From: Oceanospirillaceae bacterium
GTDB lineage: Bacteria; Pseudomonadota; Gammaproteobacteria; Pseudomonadales; Balneatricaceae
Direction: 5' to 3'
NCBI GenBank assembly: GCA_023954795.1
Contig: JAGSHA010000001.1
Coordinates: 1 to 59,412, forward strand
Length of the DNA: 59,412 bases
This document shows, one piece after another, positions 26,671-35,224 of this stretch. Within the stretch, counting starts at the first letter, position 1. Each line of letters opens with the position of its first letter. A program made the translations under genes and the position numbers. Below the pieces are notes generated by a model, which saw only the letters and a list, made by a program, of their open reading frames with translations, did not search any database and had not been told where the DNA came from.

Positions 26671-26892
26671 GTGTCTGAGGATAAACACAATACTTCGAAA
26701 CTCAGTAATATCATTGCAATTGTTGTCAGTGCGCTTTTTGCAGCGGTTGCAATTGCAGGCTATCAGCGTACAAATGACATTAAGCAGCTGATGCTGTTTA
26801 TGGCACTGGCTGTTGTGGCTTTTGGTGTCGTTAAATTGTTGTTTGTCGGTATCAATAAGCTGCTAGATAGCATCGGTGATGACCGTCCTTAG
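26671..26892 (+). CDS. Small two-helix membrane protein
   Basis: A 73-residue protein with two hydrophobic segments (about residues 12-30 and 38-58) and charged ends. GTG start with AGGGAG seven bases upstream, 25 bases after rhlB and before a strong terminator, so it is likely the last gene of the dinG-rhlB transcript. Function unknown. Confidence 0.75.
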   Translation: MSEDKHNTSKLSNIIAIVVSALFAAVAIAGYQRTNDIKQLMLFMALAVVAFGVVKLLFVGINKLLDSIGDDRP

Positions 26893-26941
26893 CTGCATAG
26901 GTATAGGATGGTCCTAGAGACCCGTGTGATTGAGTGTGGTA

Positions 26942-26993
26942 AACAAAAAGGCAGTACCGGCAGTCAGTGAATCTGCGGTACTGCCTTTTTGTT
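26942..26993. terminator. Strong bidirectional-looking terminator
   Basis: A perfect 18-base inverted repeat with a 16-base loop. The outer arms are A-rich on the left and T-rich on the right, so it ends the dinG-rhlB transcript before gpsA. Confidence 0.9.
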
Positions 26994-27092
26994 ATCTGTG
27001 TTCAGAGATAAAATAGGTACAAACATTCCGGTCTCTGGTCAAAGGGATGTTGTGAGGCAGGAAATAATGGATCGAGTTCAAGAGGTCGATGA

Positions 27093-28121
27093 ATGTCTGA
27101 AGTAACAAAAGTCGCGGTATTGGGTGGTGGTAGTTTTGGTACCATTATCGCGAATATGGTCGCAGAGAATGGGATCCAGGTAAGTCACTGGATGCGCGAT
27201 CAGAAACGTGTTGATGAGATCGCGACGGGTCGTGAAAATACGCGTTATCTCCCGGGCTATAAGTTGGCTGAAGGCCTGCTGCCAACGACGGATATGCAGG
27301 AAGCAGTGACCGGCGCACAGCTTATTTTTGTCTCTATCCCAAGCCACTCGTTCCGATCAGTCGTCACGCAGGCACGAGAATGGTTGACGCCAGCTCAAAT
27401 GTTAGTCAGTACCACGAAGGGTATCGAAGCGGAAACCTTTAGTTTAATGAGCGAAATTCTTCGCGATGAGCTACCTAAAGGTCGCATTGGTGTCTTGAGC
27501 GGTCCCAACCTTGCCAAAGAGGTCGCTCAGCGGCAGCTAACCGCTACCGTGATTGCCAGTGATGATAATGAATTGCGAGAGCTTGCGCAGAAAGTGCTGC
27601 ATAGTGCGTACTTTCGCGTGTATGCCAGCGACGACACTTACGGTGTGGAGTTAGGCGGAACGCTCAAAAATATCTACGCTATCGCGGCGGGTCTCAGTGC
27701 AGCGATGGGCATGGGTGAGAATACCAAAAGTATGCTGATGACTCGCAGCTTGGCTGAGATGAGTCGATTTGCAGTTTGCATGGGCGCGAACCCCATGACC
27801 TTTATCGGTCTGGCGGGGGTTGGGGATCTGATCGTCACCTGTATGTCGCCACTGAGCAGGAATTATCGCGTTGGATATGCTCTCGGTGAAGGAAAGACAC
27901 TGGATGAAGCGGTTGAGTCTTTAGGTCAGGTTGCTGAAGGTGTTAATACCTTAAAGCAGGTGAAGACTAAAGCACAGGAAATGGATGTCTATATGCCGCT
28001 GGTATGGGGATTGTATGAGGTGGTATTCAATCATGCGCCCGTTGCTGAAGTTGTAAAAACACTGATGCTGAATGAGCAAAGTACTGATGTGGAGTTTGTT
28101 TTGCCCAGGGATGCGGTGTGA
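27093..28121 (+). CDS. gpsA: Glycerol-3-phosphate dehydrogenase [NAD(P)+]
   Basis: Makes sn-glycerol-3-phosphate from dihydroxyacetone phosphate for phospholipids. The 342-residue protein has the N-terminal Rossmann motif VLGGGSFGTIIA, the GPNLAKEV segment carrying the substrate Lys, and a helical C-terminal domain with a KNIYAIAAG motif. It overlaps sixA by four bases (GTGA). It sits directly after a terminator, so it likely has its own promoter between 26994 and 27092. Confidence 0.96.
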   Translation: MSEVTKVAVLGGGSFGTIIANMVAENGIQVSHWMRDQKRVDEIATGRENTRYLPGYKLAEGLLPTTDMQEAVTGAQLIFVSIPSHSFRSVVTQAREWLTPAQMLVSTTKGIEAETFSLMSEILRDELPKGRIGVLSGPNLAKEVAQRQLTATVIASDDNELRELAQKVLHSAYFRVYASDDTYGVELGGTLKNIYAIAAGLSAAMGMGENTKSMLMTRSLAEMSRFAVCMGANPMTFIGLAGVGDLIVTCMSPLSRNYRVGYALGEGKTLDEAVESLGQVAEGVNTLKQVKTKAQEMDVYMPLVWGLYEVVFNHAPVAEVVKTLMLNEQSTDVEFVLPRDAV

Positions 28122-28561
28122 AAGTCTACTTTATGCGTCATGGGGAGGCCTCATGGAAGGCTTCCTCTGACGCGGATCGCCCGTTAACGGACAACGGTGT
28201 TGTTCGTTTGCAGGCGACACTCCAGGCAAATGCAGAGCGTATGCAGGATGTTGAACATATTCTGCACAGCCCTTATTTGCGTGCGGTTCAAACGGCCCGG
28301 CTCGCAGCGGATGTTTTGGCGGTTAAATCGCTCTCCGATGATGCGCGCTGGACACCTGACTGCGACCCTCAGCAGGCGCTGGAAACACTGGAGTCTTTTT
28401 CAGATAAGACGATACTGGTCGTCACGCATAATCCACTGGTCAGCCGGTTAGTAGGGGGCTTTTGTGGTACCGGTGTCGAGCCTTTTGATACCGGTACACT
28501 GGTGTGCGTGGAAGCGGATTGGCCTGCAATGGGTCTAGGAATGCTGCGCTGGAAATCCTGA
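28118..28561 (+). CDS. sixA: Phosphohistidine phosphatase SixA
   Basis: A 147-residue histidine-phosphatase-superfamily enzyme with the RHG motif (MRHGEASW, His8) and a second catalytic His in VVTHNPLVSRL. SixA removes phosphate from His residues of phosphotransfer proteins; in E. coli the target is ArcB or the nitrogen PTS. The GTG start overlaps the gpsA stop, so translation is coupled. Confidence 0.9.
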   Translation: MKVYFMRHGEASWKASSDADRPLTDNGVVRLQATLQANAERMQDVEHILHSPYLRAVQTARLAADVLAVKSLSDDARWTPDCDPQQALETLESFSDKTILVVTHNPLVSRLVGGFCGTGVEPFDTGTLVCVEADWPAMGLGMLRWKS

Positions 28562-28564
28562 TCT

Positions 28565-28620
28565 AACGGGTTTTCTGATGTCGGGTGCTACAGTCCTCCT
28601 AAACCCGGTTTTTATTTTTC
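28565..28620 (+). terminator. Terminator after sixA
   Basis: AACGGGTTT and AAACCCGGTT arms (one bulged G) followed by TTTATTTTT. Stem at 28565-28573 and 28601-28610. Confidence 0.6.
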
Positions 28621-28685
28621 TCTCTCTGACGTTTCCCTGTTTTTTGCGTTATGCTTTTCAAATCAGTTAATTGCAGGGATTTTGC

Positions 28686-29540
28686 GTGTCATATTCTGAA
28701 GAACTTCGCTTTGAGGTGAATGGTCATGTCATTGCCGCATTAGCCAGTGGCGATCCGGATGCACCGGTCGTACTTGCTCTGCACGGATGGCTTGATAACG
28801 CGGCAACCTATAATCGTATGGGGCCGTTGCTCGAAGGTGTGCGGTTTATAGCGCTGGATTTGATGGGGCATGGTTTTTCCGATCATCGACCTGCCTCTAT
28901 GCCGTATTATATTTGGGATAATGTGGCGGATGTGATCGCGATCGCAGATGAGTTGGGGCTGGATAAGCTTAACCTCATCGGGCATTCAATGGGAGCCAGT
29001 ATCGCCAGCTTGTTAGCGGGTGCGTTTCCAGAGCGTGTTGAAAAGCTTTGTCTGATCGAGGGTGTTGCACCTTTGGTGTATGAGGCGGATAAACTGCCAG
29101 AACTCATGGCCGAGGCGTTAAATAAACGCAGTAAAATGCGGAACCGACGACTCAAGCCTTATGAATCACTCGATGAAGCTGTCACTGCTCGGGTCAATGG
29201 ACGTTTTCCTGTGAGTGAGCAGGCGTCGCGCTGGTTGGTCAGTCGCGGTGCTGTACGCGGCGAAGATGGTGTTTACTGGCGTAATGACCCAAGTTTGGTT
29301 TTGCCATCTATACTGCGCATGACGGAAGATCAGGTTCAGGCGTTTTTACGTAGGATCAGTGCAGACGTTGATTTAGTGCTCGGGGAAGCTGGTTTAGATC
29401 TGGATCGACTTGATGAACGTATCGCCTGTTTCCGGTCGCTCAAAACGCACCGTTTTCCTGGTAATCATCATCTGCACCTTGAGCCAGAAGCGGCGCAGTT
29501 GATTGCGGATCTTGTGAATGGCTGGTGTACGGATAAATGA
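28686..29540 (+). CDS. Alpha/beta hydrolase
   Basis: A 284-residue single-domain hydrolase with HGWLDNA, nucleophile Ser101 in GHSMGAS and a late His in GNHHLHLE. It resembles the Serhl/MEST-like family of broad esterases or hydrolases. GTG 28686 with AGGGA upstream is favoured over TTG 28671. It may form an operon with the DUF4892 and patatin genes that follow. Confidence 0.88.
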   Translation: MSYSEELRFEVNGHVIAALASGDPDAPVVLALHGWLDNAATYNRMGPLLEGVRFIALDLMGHGFSDHRPASMPYYIWDNVADVIAIADELGLDKLNLIGHSMGASIASLLAGAFPERVEKLCLIEGVAPLVYEADKLPELMAEALNKRSKMRNRRLKPYESLDEAVTARVNGRFPVSEQASRWLVSRGAVRGEDGVYWRNDPSLVLPSILRMTEDQVQAFLRRISADVDLVLGEAGLDLDRLDERIACFRSLKTHRFPGNHHLHLEPEAAQLIADLVNGWCTDK

Positions 29541-29587
29541 TCTGATCCCTGCCGTATAACAGGGTGTTGATATGCATGGAGGTTTCG

Positions 29588-30415
29588 ATGTTACGTTGGC
29601 TGCCACTTGTGGCTGTACTACTGATTTCATCTGTTCAGGCTCAAACTGATCGAAGAGGTTCGTCGGATGATCCGTCAGTTGAGCGTTTTCCGCGGTCCTA
29701 TATCGTTAACTATCGGCAAAGCAAAACACCTGAATATCGCCTCATTCTTGGGGGGCTACAAAAAGTTGACGGTGTGGTGCGTCCTGAGCGCGAGCAACGT
29801 GTCGCAGGGGATTTGACGCGTATAACCTATCGTATTCCTGATGGTCATACTTCGTCGGAACCTTATAGTTACCTTAGAGGGCAGCTCACGGCTAAAGGGG
29901 CAGAGGTCCTGTTTGAGTGTCAGGGGCGAGATTGTGGTAGCAGTAACTACTGGGCGAATTCCATATTTCGCTACTCTAAGCTTTATGGTGTAGATCCGAC
30001 GCAGCATTACCTCGTTGCTCAGTTGGGGCAGAGCTATTTCGTCATCTATACTGTCATTCGAGGCAACAAGCGGGTTTATGCGCATCTTGAAGTGCTCGAA
30101 GGACAGCAGGGAGACCTGACAGAGGCTTTAATTGGACAAGGTTATGTTCAGGTGCCGCCAAATGGGGAGCTACCCCAGTCTCTATTCGATTATCTGGAGC
30201 AAAATCCGCAATTAAAGATCTGGCTGGTTGGCTTTGACCGGAAAGAGGGCGACGTGGATGACATCATCGTGCGTTCTGAAGGTCAGGCGAGACAGTTAAA
30301 GCAAGTGCTACAACAGCAGGTGGATGCAGATCGTATCCGGATATTTGGTGTTGGGCCGCTAGCTCCACTCATGATGAAAGCAGGTGAAGCGGGGGTCTAT
30401 ATAATCCGCGAATAG
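29588..30415 (+). CDS. DUF4892 family exported protein
   Basis: A 275-residue protein with a signal peptide (about residues 1-18, cleaved near VQAQ). The RSYIVNYRQ opening and the pattern RITYRIPDG, CQGRDCGSSNYWAN are typical of DUF4892. The two Cys in CQGRDCG probably form a disulfide in the periplasm. The C-terminal part (KIWLVGFD..RARQLKQVL-type) resembles the OmpA C-terminal peptidoglycan-binding fold, so cell-wall attachment is possible. ATG 29588 has GGAGG five bases upstream; an upstream ATG at 29564 is less likely. Patatin-like gene follows at 9 bases. Confidence 0.85.
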   Translation: MLRWLPLVAVLLISSVQAQTDRRGSSDDPSVERFPRSYIVNYRQSKTPEYRLILGGLQKVDGVVRPEREQRVAGDLTRITYRIPDGHTSSEPYSYLRGQLTAKGAEVLFECQGRDCGSSNYWANSIFRYSKLYGVDPTQHYLVAQLGQSYFVIYTVIRGNKRVYAHLEVLEGQQGDLTEALIGQGYVQVPPNGELPQSLFDYLEQNPQLKIWLVGFDRKEGDVDDIIVRSEGQARQLKQVLQQQVDADRIRIFGVGPLAPLMMKAGEAGVYIIRE

Positions 30416-30424
30416 GAGGCAGGG

Positions 30425-31351
30425 ATGGCAACAGTCTCATTGGTTCTGGGTAGTGGTGGTGCAAGGGGATACGCGCACATTGGTGTCATCGAAGAGATAG
30501 AGCGTCGAGGCTACGATATTATTTGTATCGCTGGAAGCTCTATGGGGGCGTTGGTTGGCGGCGTGTATGCTGCAGGAGGTCTGGAGGCATACAAGGAATG
30601 GGTTGTCGGTCTGACCAAATTTGAGATCTTCAGGTTGCTTGATGTCACCCTTACGCGCGGTGCCATAAGAGGCGAGCGCCTGTTTCAGCGGCTTAATGAT
30701 ATGGTGGGTGATCCTGCCATTGAAGATCTGCCGCTAACTTATACTGCTGTCGCGACAGATATCGCGCGTCAAAAAGAGGTCTGGTTCCAGTCGGGCTCAC
30801 TGCAAACTGCGATGCGTGCCTCCATCTCGGTTCCCGGTTTCTTTACGCCCTACGTTCACGAAAATCGGGTATTGGTTGATGGTGGGGTGCTCAACCCTCT
30901 GCCGATTATTCCCACCGTTGCTGCGCATGCAGATCTGATTATCGCAGTGGATCTTAATGCCCGCGACCCCAAGCATGAAGCCTTGAATTTACCTGACAAC
31001 GCCTACTTAAACCGCAGCGGCGTCAGTGATAGCTGGCGTTTAGATTCGGTCTCGGCAGCTGGAAACACGAATGGAAACGGCAATGGGCATGCCAGCAATG
31101 ATGCAGAAGGTCGCAAGCGTGAACCTCCTCGGGTGGGTGGGCGAATTGATGTTCTGCTGGACTCGGTAGAAGTGATGCAGGGAAGTCTATCGCAATACAA
31201 GATTGCCGGTTATCCGCCCGATCTGGTGGTGCCCATTCCACATGATCTCTGTCATTTTTTTGAGTTTTATCGGGCGGAAGAGGTCATCGAGGTGGGACGT
31301 CAGATCACTCGAGAACGGTTGGAGGCGCTTGAGAAAGGTGCGCTGGTCTAA
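30425..31351 (+). CDS. Patatin-like phospholipase (RssA-like)
   Basis: A 308-residue cytosolic-looking lipid acyl hydrolase. The oxyanion loop GSGGARGYAH, nucleophile Ser39 in GSSMG and Asp152 in VDGGVLNP give the patatin Ser-Asp dyad. Between residues about 212 and 232 there is a low-complexity Asn/Gly/His insert. GGAGG precedes the ATG. The convergent Smr gene stops 4 bases after its own stop. Confidence 0.9.
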   Translation: MATVSLVLGSGGARGYAHIGVIEEIERRGYDIICIAGSSMGALVGGVYAAGGLEAYKEWVVGLTKFEIFRLLDVTLTRGAIRGERLFQRLNDMVGDPAIEDLPLTYTAVATDIARQKEVWFQSGSLQTAMRASISVPGFFTPYVHENRVLVDGGVLNPLPIIPTVAAHADLIIAVDLNARDPKHEALNLPDNAYLNRSGVSDSWRLDSVSAAGNTNGNGNGHASNDAEGRKREPPRVGGRIDVLLDSVEVMQGSLSQYKIAGYPPDLVVPIPHDLCHFFEFYRAEEVIEVGRQITRERLEALEKGALV

Positions 31352-31355
31352 TTTG

Positions 31356-31916
31356 TCAGCGGTTATCTCGTTTAAGCAGTATGTACAGTGCACCTGTGCC
31401 GCCATCCCTGTCTTGTGCTGACGTGAATGCCAGTACGCCCGGCATTCTGCGTAACCATTCGTTAACATAAGATTTCATCAATGGTTGTTTGCCTGACTGG
31501 CTGTACGCTTTGCCGTGCACGACAATCACTGCGCGCATTTTTCGATTTAGGGCCATGCGAATAAAACGGCTCAATTCGTCACGTGCATCATCAATGGTGT
31601 AACCGTGCAGATCAAGCCCTTCTTCCCAGGGAATATGTCCTTGCTTCAGGCGCTTCAGTACGCGAAGTTGAACACCGGGTGCGGCGAAGATCAGCTCCTC
31701 ATTGGACTCGACCAGATCTACGGCTTCGCTTGATAGGTTGTCGATTACTTTTTCTTCTTCAATCAAAGCCGCAGCGCGTTTCGCGTCGAGATTGATATCT
31801 TTGCGTCGCGTCGGTTTCAGATCGGCACGATCGTGAGAGTGTCGTTTGACTCCCTGCATAGCATCAGCAAAGGACAGCTCCTCATCGGAGCTGTCAGGTT
31901 TGGCGCGGTCTGACAT
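31356..31916 (-). CDS. Smr domain protein (SmrB/YfcN-like)
   Basis: A 186-residue protein with an extended N-terminus and a C-terminal Smr domain: LDLHGYTIDDAR, the VVHGKAY strand and GGTGALYILL. Smr domain proteins cut mRNA or DNA; SmrB of E. coli cleaves mRNA between collided ribosomes. Divergent from prmB, which is a frequent neighbour of smrB-type genes. Confidence 0.9.
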   Translation of the reverse strand: MSDRAKPDSSDEELSFADAMQGVKRHSHDRADLKPTRRKDINLDAKRAAALIEEEKVIDNLSSEAVDLVESNEELIFAAPGVQLRVLKRLKQGHIPWEEGLDLHGYTIDDARDELSRFIRMALNRKMRAVIVVHGKAYSQSGKQPLMKSYVNEWLRRMPGVLAFTSAQDRDGGTGALYILLKRDNR

Positions 31917-32016
31917 GGCTTTTCAACCTAAATTTCATTAACATAGCGGCCCTTCTACGGAGTCTGTCGTACATACTCCCTGTGACCCTTAACGGGGCGA
32001 TATTATCCGGTGAGTA

Positions 32017-32934
32017 ATGATGAACGATCAAGACCCGATTAAAAATGAACTGCATACTTTGCGTGATTATATACGTTGGTGCATGAGTGCGTTTGGTGAA
32101 CACGACGTGTTTTTCGGCCATGGCACTGACAACGCATGGGATGAGGCGGTGCAGTTGGTATTGGGTGCCGTGCATCTGCCGTGGGATGCGGACAAGGCGG
32201 TGTTGGATGGTCGTCTTACCTCCCAAGAGAAAGATAAGATTCTGGCGTTCATTGAAAAACGGGTACATGAACGCGTGCCATTGCCCTATCTGACGAATGA
32301 AGCATGGTTTTCAGGCATGCCATTTTATGTCGATGAACGCGTGATTGTTCCGCGCTCACCTATTGCTGAGCTAATTGATGCACAATTCGCCCCGTTTCTG
32401 AGGGAAGGGCCGGTAAATCGCATTTTGGATCTGTGTACGGGAAGTGGCTGTATCGGCATTGCTTGTGCGTATGCATTCCCGGAATCCGATGTGGATCTGG
32501 TGGATCTGTCCGATGATGCGCTAGATGTAGCCAGTATCAATGTAGCGCGGCACGAACTGGAGCAGCGGGTGATTCCTCGCCAAAGTGATCTGTTTAATGC
32601 GCTGAAAGGCGAGCGTTATGATCTGATCGTATCCAATCCACCGTATGTGAATGCTGAGGATCTGGCGTCGATGCCGGATGAATACGCTCATGAGCCTGAG
32701 TTGGCGTTGGGTTCCGGTGATGATGGTCTGGATATCACTAAGCGTATCTTGCGTGAAGCCAACGACTACCTGACTGATGATGGATTGCTTGTTGTTGAAG
32801 TGGGTAATAGCGAAGTGCATCTGATGGAGCAATATCCTCAATTGCCGCTGATCTGGCTGGAGTTGGAGCAGGGTGGAAATGGTGTGTTCGCCATTAGTGC
32901 GGCTGATCTGAAAGCGCACCGGGAAGAAATTTAA
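32017..32934 (+). CDS. prmB: Ribosomal protein L3 glutamine methyltransferase
   Basis: A 305-residue SAM-dependent enzyme. The catalytic NPPY motif (SNPPYVNAED), the SAM-binding LDLCTGSGCIGIA and the N-terminal helical domain match the PrmB/HemK family; the PrmB branch is favoured because of the LPYLTNEAWF segment and the aroC neighbour. Two ATG codons in tandem start the ORF. It precedes aroC by 75 bases. Confidence 0.92.
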   Translation: MMNDQDPIKNELHTLRDYIRWCMSAFGEHDVFFGHGTDNAWDEAVQLVLGAVHLPWDADKAVLDGRLTSQEKDKILAFIEKRVHERVPLPYLTNEAWFSGMPFYVDERVIVPRSPIAELIDAQFAPFLREGPVNRILDLCTGSGCIGIACAYAFPESDVDLVDLSDDALDVASINVARHELEQRVIPRQSDLFNALKGERYDLIVSNPPYVNAEDLASMPDEYAHEPELALGSGDDGLDITKRILREANDYLTDDGLLVVEVGNSEVHLMEQYPQLPLIWLELEQGGNGVFAISAADLKAHREEI

Positions 32935-33009
32935 GCGAGGCGGTATACTTAGGCCTCTGTTAGCTGGCGTGAAAACGCTGGACGATGTTTATAAAAGTGG
33001 ATTGAAACT

Positions 33010-34101
33010 ATGTCAGGAAATAGCTTCGGAAAACTCTTTACTGTGACGACCTTTGGTGAGAGTCACGGCCCAGCGCTGGGTTGTATTGTTGATGGTTGCC
33101 CTCCTGGTATTGAGCTGAGCGCAGAAGATCTTCAGATTGATCTGGATCGCCGTAAGCCGGGAACGTCTCGTCACACGACTCAGCGTCGTGAGGATGATGT
33201 AGTCGAGATTCTGTCGGGTGTATTTGAAGGTAAGACAACAGGTACGCCGATTGGTCTGGTGATCAAAAACACCGACCAGCGGTCGAAAGATTACTCTAAC
33301 ATTGCTGAGACGTTCCGACCGGCTCATGCTGATTATGTCTACTCTCACAAATATGGTTTCCGCGATTACCGCGGTGGTGGTCGTTCTTCTGCACGTGAGA
33401 CTGCGATGCGCGTTGCTGCCGGTGCAGTAGCGAAGAAGTTTCTGGCATCTAAAGGGGTTGAGGTTCGAGGGTATCTATCTCAGTTGGGTCCAATCGCGAT
33501 TGATATGGAAAACTTCGACTGGAATGAAGTAGGTAACAATCCCTTCTTTTCGCCTGATGCTAAAAAAGCAGAAGAGATGGCACAGTATATGGATGAGCTG
33601 CGTAAAGAGGGTAACTCTGTTGGGGCAAAGATTTCTGTTGTCGCCAGTGGTGCGCCTGTTGGATTGGGTGAGCCTATCTTCGACCGGTTGGATGCCGAGC
33701 TGGCACATGCGCTGATGAGTATCAACGCGGTTAAAGGTATTGAGATCGGCGACGGCTTTGCATCGGTAGCGCAAAAAGGTACTGAGCACCGTGATGAGAT
33801 GACCCCGGAAGGTTTCCTGTCCAATCATGCGGGTGGTATTTTGGGCGGTATCTCCACCGGTCAGGATATCATTGCTCATATTGCGTTGAAGCCAACCTCC
33901 AGCTTACGCTTGCCGGGTCGCAGTATTAACGACCGCGGTGAAGAGATCGAGGTTGTGACTAAAGGTCGTCATGACCCTTGTGTCGGTATTCGTGCAACGC
34001 CTATAGCAGAGGCGATGATGGCGATTGTGTTGATGGACCACTTCCTGCGCAATCGCGGGCAGAACGCAGATGTGACATCTGATTTGCCGGTGATTAAGTA
34101 A
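33010..34101 (+). CDS. aroC: Chorismate synthase
   Basis: Makes chorismate from 5-enolpyruvylshikimate-3-phosphate with reduced FMN. The 363-residue protein begins MSGNSFGKLFTVTTFGESHG and contains the DFRDYRGGGRSSARE-like signature (YRGGGRSSARET) and the RPAHADYVY motif. It ends before hairpins at 34151-34216, ahead of speE. Confidence 0.97.
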   Translation: MSGNSFGKLFTVTTFGESHGPALGCIVDGCPPGIELSAEDLQIDLDRRKPGTSRHTTQRREDDVVEILSGVFEGKTTGTPIGLVIKNTDQRSKDYSNIAETFRPAHADYVYSHKYGFRDYRGGGRSSARETAMRVAAGAVAKKFLASKGVEVRGYLSQLGPIAIDMENFDWNEVGNNPFFSPDAKKAEEMAQYMDELRKEGNSVGAKISVVASGAPVGLGEPIFDRLDAELAHALMSINAVKGIEIGDGFASVAQKGTEHRDEMTPEGFLSNHAGGILGGISTGQDIIAHIALKPTSSLRLPGRSINDRGEEIEVVTKGRHDPCVGIRATPIAEAMMAIVLMDHFLRNRGQNADVTSDLPVIK

Positions 34102-34150
34102 TCTTTGGATTACCACTGGTTCGGCTGTAGTTTCAAATTACAGTTTTTGA

Positions 34151-34176
34151 TATGCCCGGCATTGCAACCGGGCATA
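34151..34176 (+). terminator. Hairpin after aroC
   Basis: TATGCCCGG and CCGGGCATA arms with an 8-base loop. There is no T-run after it, so it may act only together with the next hairpin. Confidence 0.4.
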
Positions 34177-34200
34177 TTGCGTATGGATAGTAATAAGGTG

Positions 34201-34228
34201 GGCTGCTTTTGCAGCCTTAACGCTTTTT
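34201..34228 (+). terminator. Second hairpin before speE
   Basis: GGCTGC-TTTT-GCAGCC at 34201-34216, then TTAACGC and a run of seven T. A modest terminator or attenuator 60 bases before the speE start. Confidence 0.5.
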
Positions 34229-34276
34229 TTGTGCGGCTGATATTCAGCTTGTGCACGAAGATGGTGAATATAAAAG

Positions 34277-35131
34277 ATGACAACTTTGTACACTGAAAAA
34301 TTATACGATGGTTACGGCCAGAGCTTCGAGATTGATGAAGTGCTGTTTGAGCAGCAAACAGATTCATGGCATCTGATTATCTTCCGTAACCGCTTTTTCG
34401 GTACTGTGATGGCGTTGGATGGAATCATCCAGACGACAGAGAAGGATGAGTTCGTATATCACGAGATGCTGACGCACGTGCCACTATTTGCACACGGCGA
34501 TGCTAAAAAAGTGCTGATTATCGGCGGTGGTGATGGTGGTATTCTGCGTGAGGTGCTTAAGCATCCTGAAGTAGAGCAGGTGACGCAGGTTGAGATTGAC
34601 CAGGCGGTTATCGATATGTGCAAAGAATACCTGCCGGGTCATTCTGCGGGTGCGTTTGACGATCCACGTGCAAAAATTGTGATTGCTGATGGTATGGACT
34701 TTGTTCAGCAGGATGGTGAGAAATACGATGTCATCATCTCTGACTGTACTGATCCAGTGGGTCCGGGTGAAGTGCTGTTCTCCAGTGATTTTTATCAGGG
34801 ATGTAAAAAGCATCTGAACGAAGGGGGCATCTTTGTGGCGCAAAATGGCGTCGCCTATATGCAGGTTGATGAAGTGGTTACAACCCGTCGTCGTTTGAGT
34901 CCGTACTTTGCTGATCAGACCTTCTATGCAGCTGCTGTACCGACCTATGTGGGCGGTGTTATGACGCTGGCTTGGGGGGCTGATGACAGTCGCTTGCGTC
35001 AGCAGCCGCTGGAATTGCTGCAGGAGCGTTTTACTGCAAGTGGTATGAAAACCCGCTACTACAATCCAGCGGTGCATGCAGGCGCGTTTGCCTTGCCGCA
35101 GTTCGTATTGGATGCGCTGAGCGAGGCCTGA
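34277..35131 (+). CDS. speE: Spermidine synthase
   Basis: Transfers aminopropyl from decarboxylated SAM to putrescine. The 284-residue protein has the N-terminal beta-barrel region (YTEKLYDGYGQSFEID), the Rossmann core GGGDGGILREVLKH and the conserved DCTDPVGPGEVLF loop with its two Asp. Followed by a good terminator and then the MFS gene. No speD is in the window. Confidence 0.95.
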   Translation: MTTLYTEKLYDGYGQSFEIDEVLFEQQTDSWHLIIFRNRFFGTVMALDGIIQTTEKDEFVYHEMLTHVPLFAHGDAKKVLIIGGGDGGILREVLKHPEVEQVTQVEIDQAVIDMCKEYLPGHSAGAFDDPRAKIVIADGMDFVQQDGEKYDVIISDCTDPVGPGEVLFSSDFYQGCKKHLNEGGIFVAQNGVAYMQVDEVVTTRRRLSPYFADQTFYAAAVPTYVGGVMTLAWGADDSRLRQQPLELLQERFTASGMKTRYYNPAVHAGAFALPQFVLDALSEA

Positions 35132-35153
35132 TCCGGCCAGTTTTGGTGTTTTG

Positions 35154-35180
35154 AAAAGCCGGCGAAAGCCGGTTTTTTTG
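35154..35180 (+). terminator. Terminator after speE
   Basis: AAAAGCCGGC, a GAAA tetraloop and GCCGGTTTTTTT; the stem is GC-rich and followed by T residues. Confidence 0.85.
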
Positions 35181-35224
35181 TTTTGCTATTTTCTATTGTG
35201 TCGCCTCTATCCAGATGGAGCTTT

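Noticed and set aside
34105..34296. A 63-codon ORF between aroC and speE
   Set aside because: It covers two hairpins, has no ribosome binding site and an amino-acid make-up unlike a real protein; the gap is regulatory.
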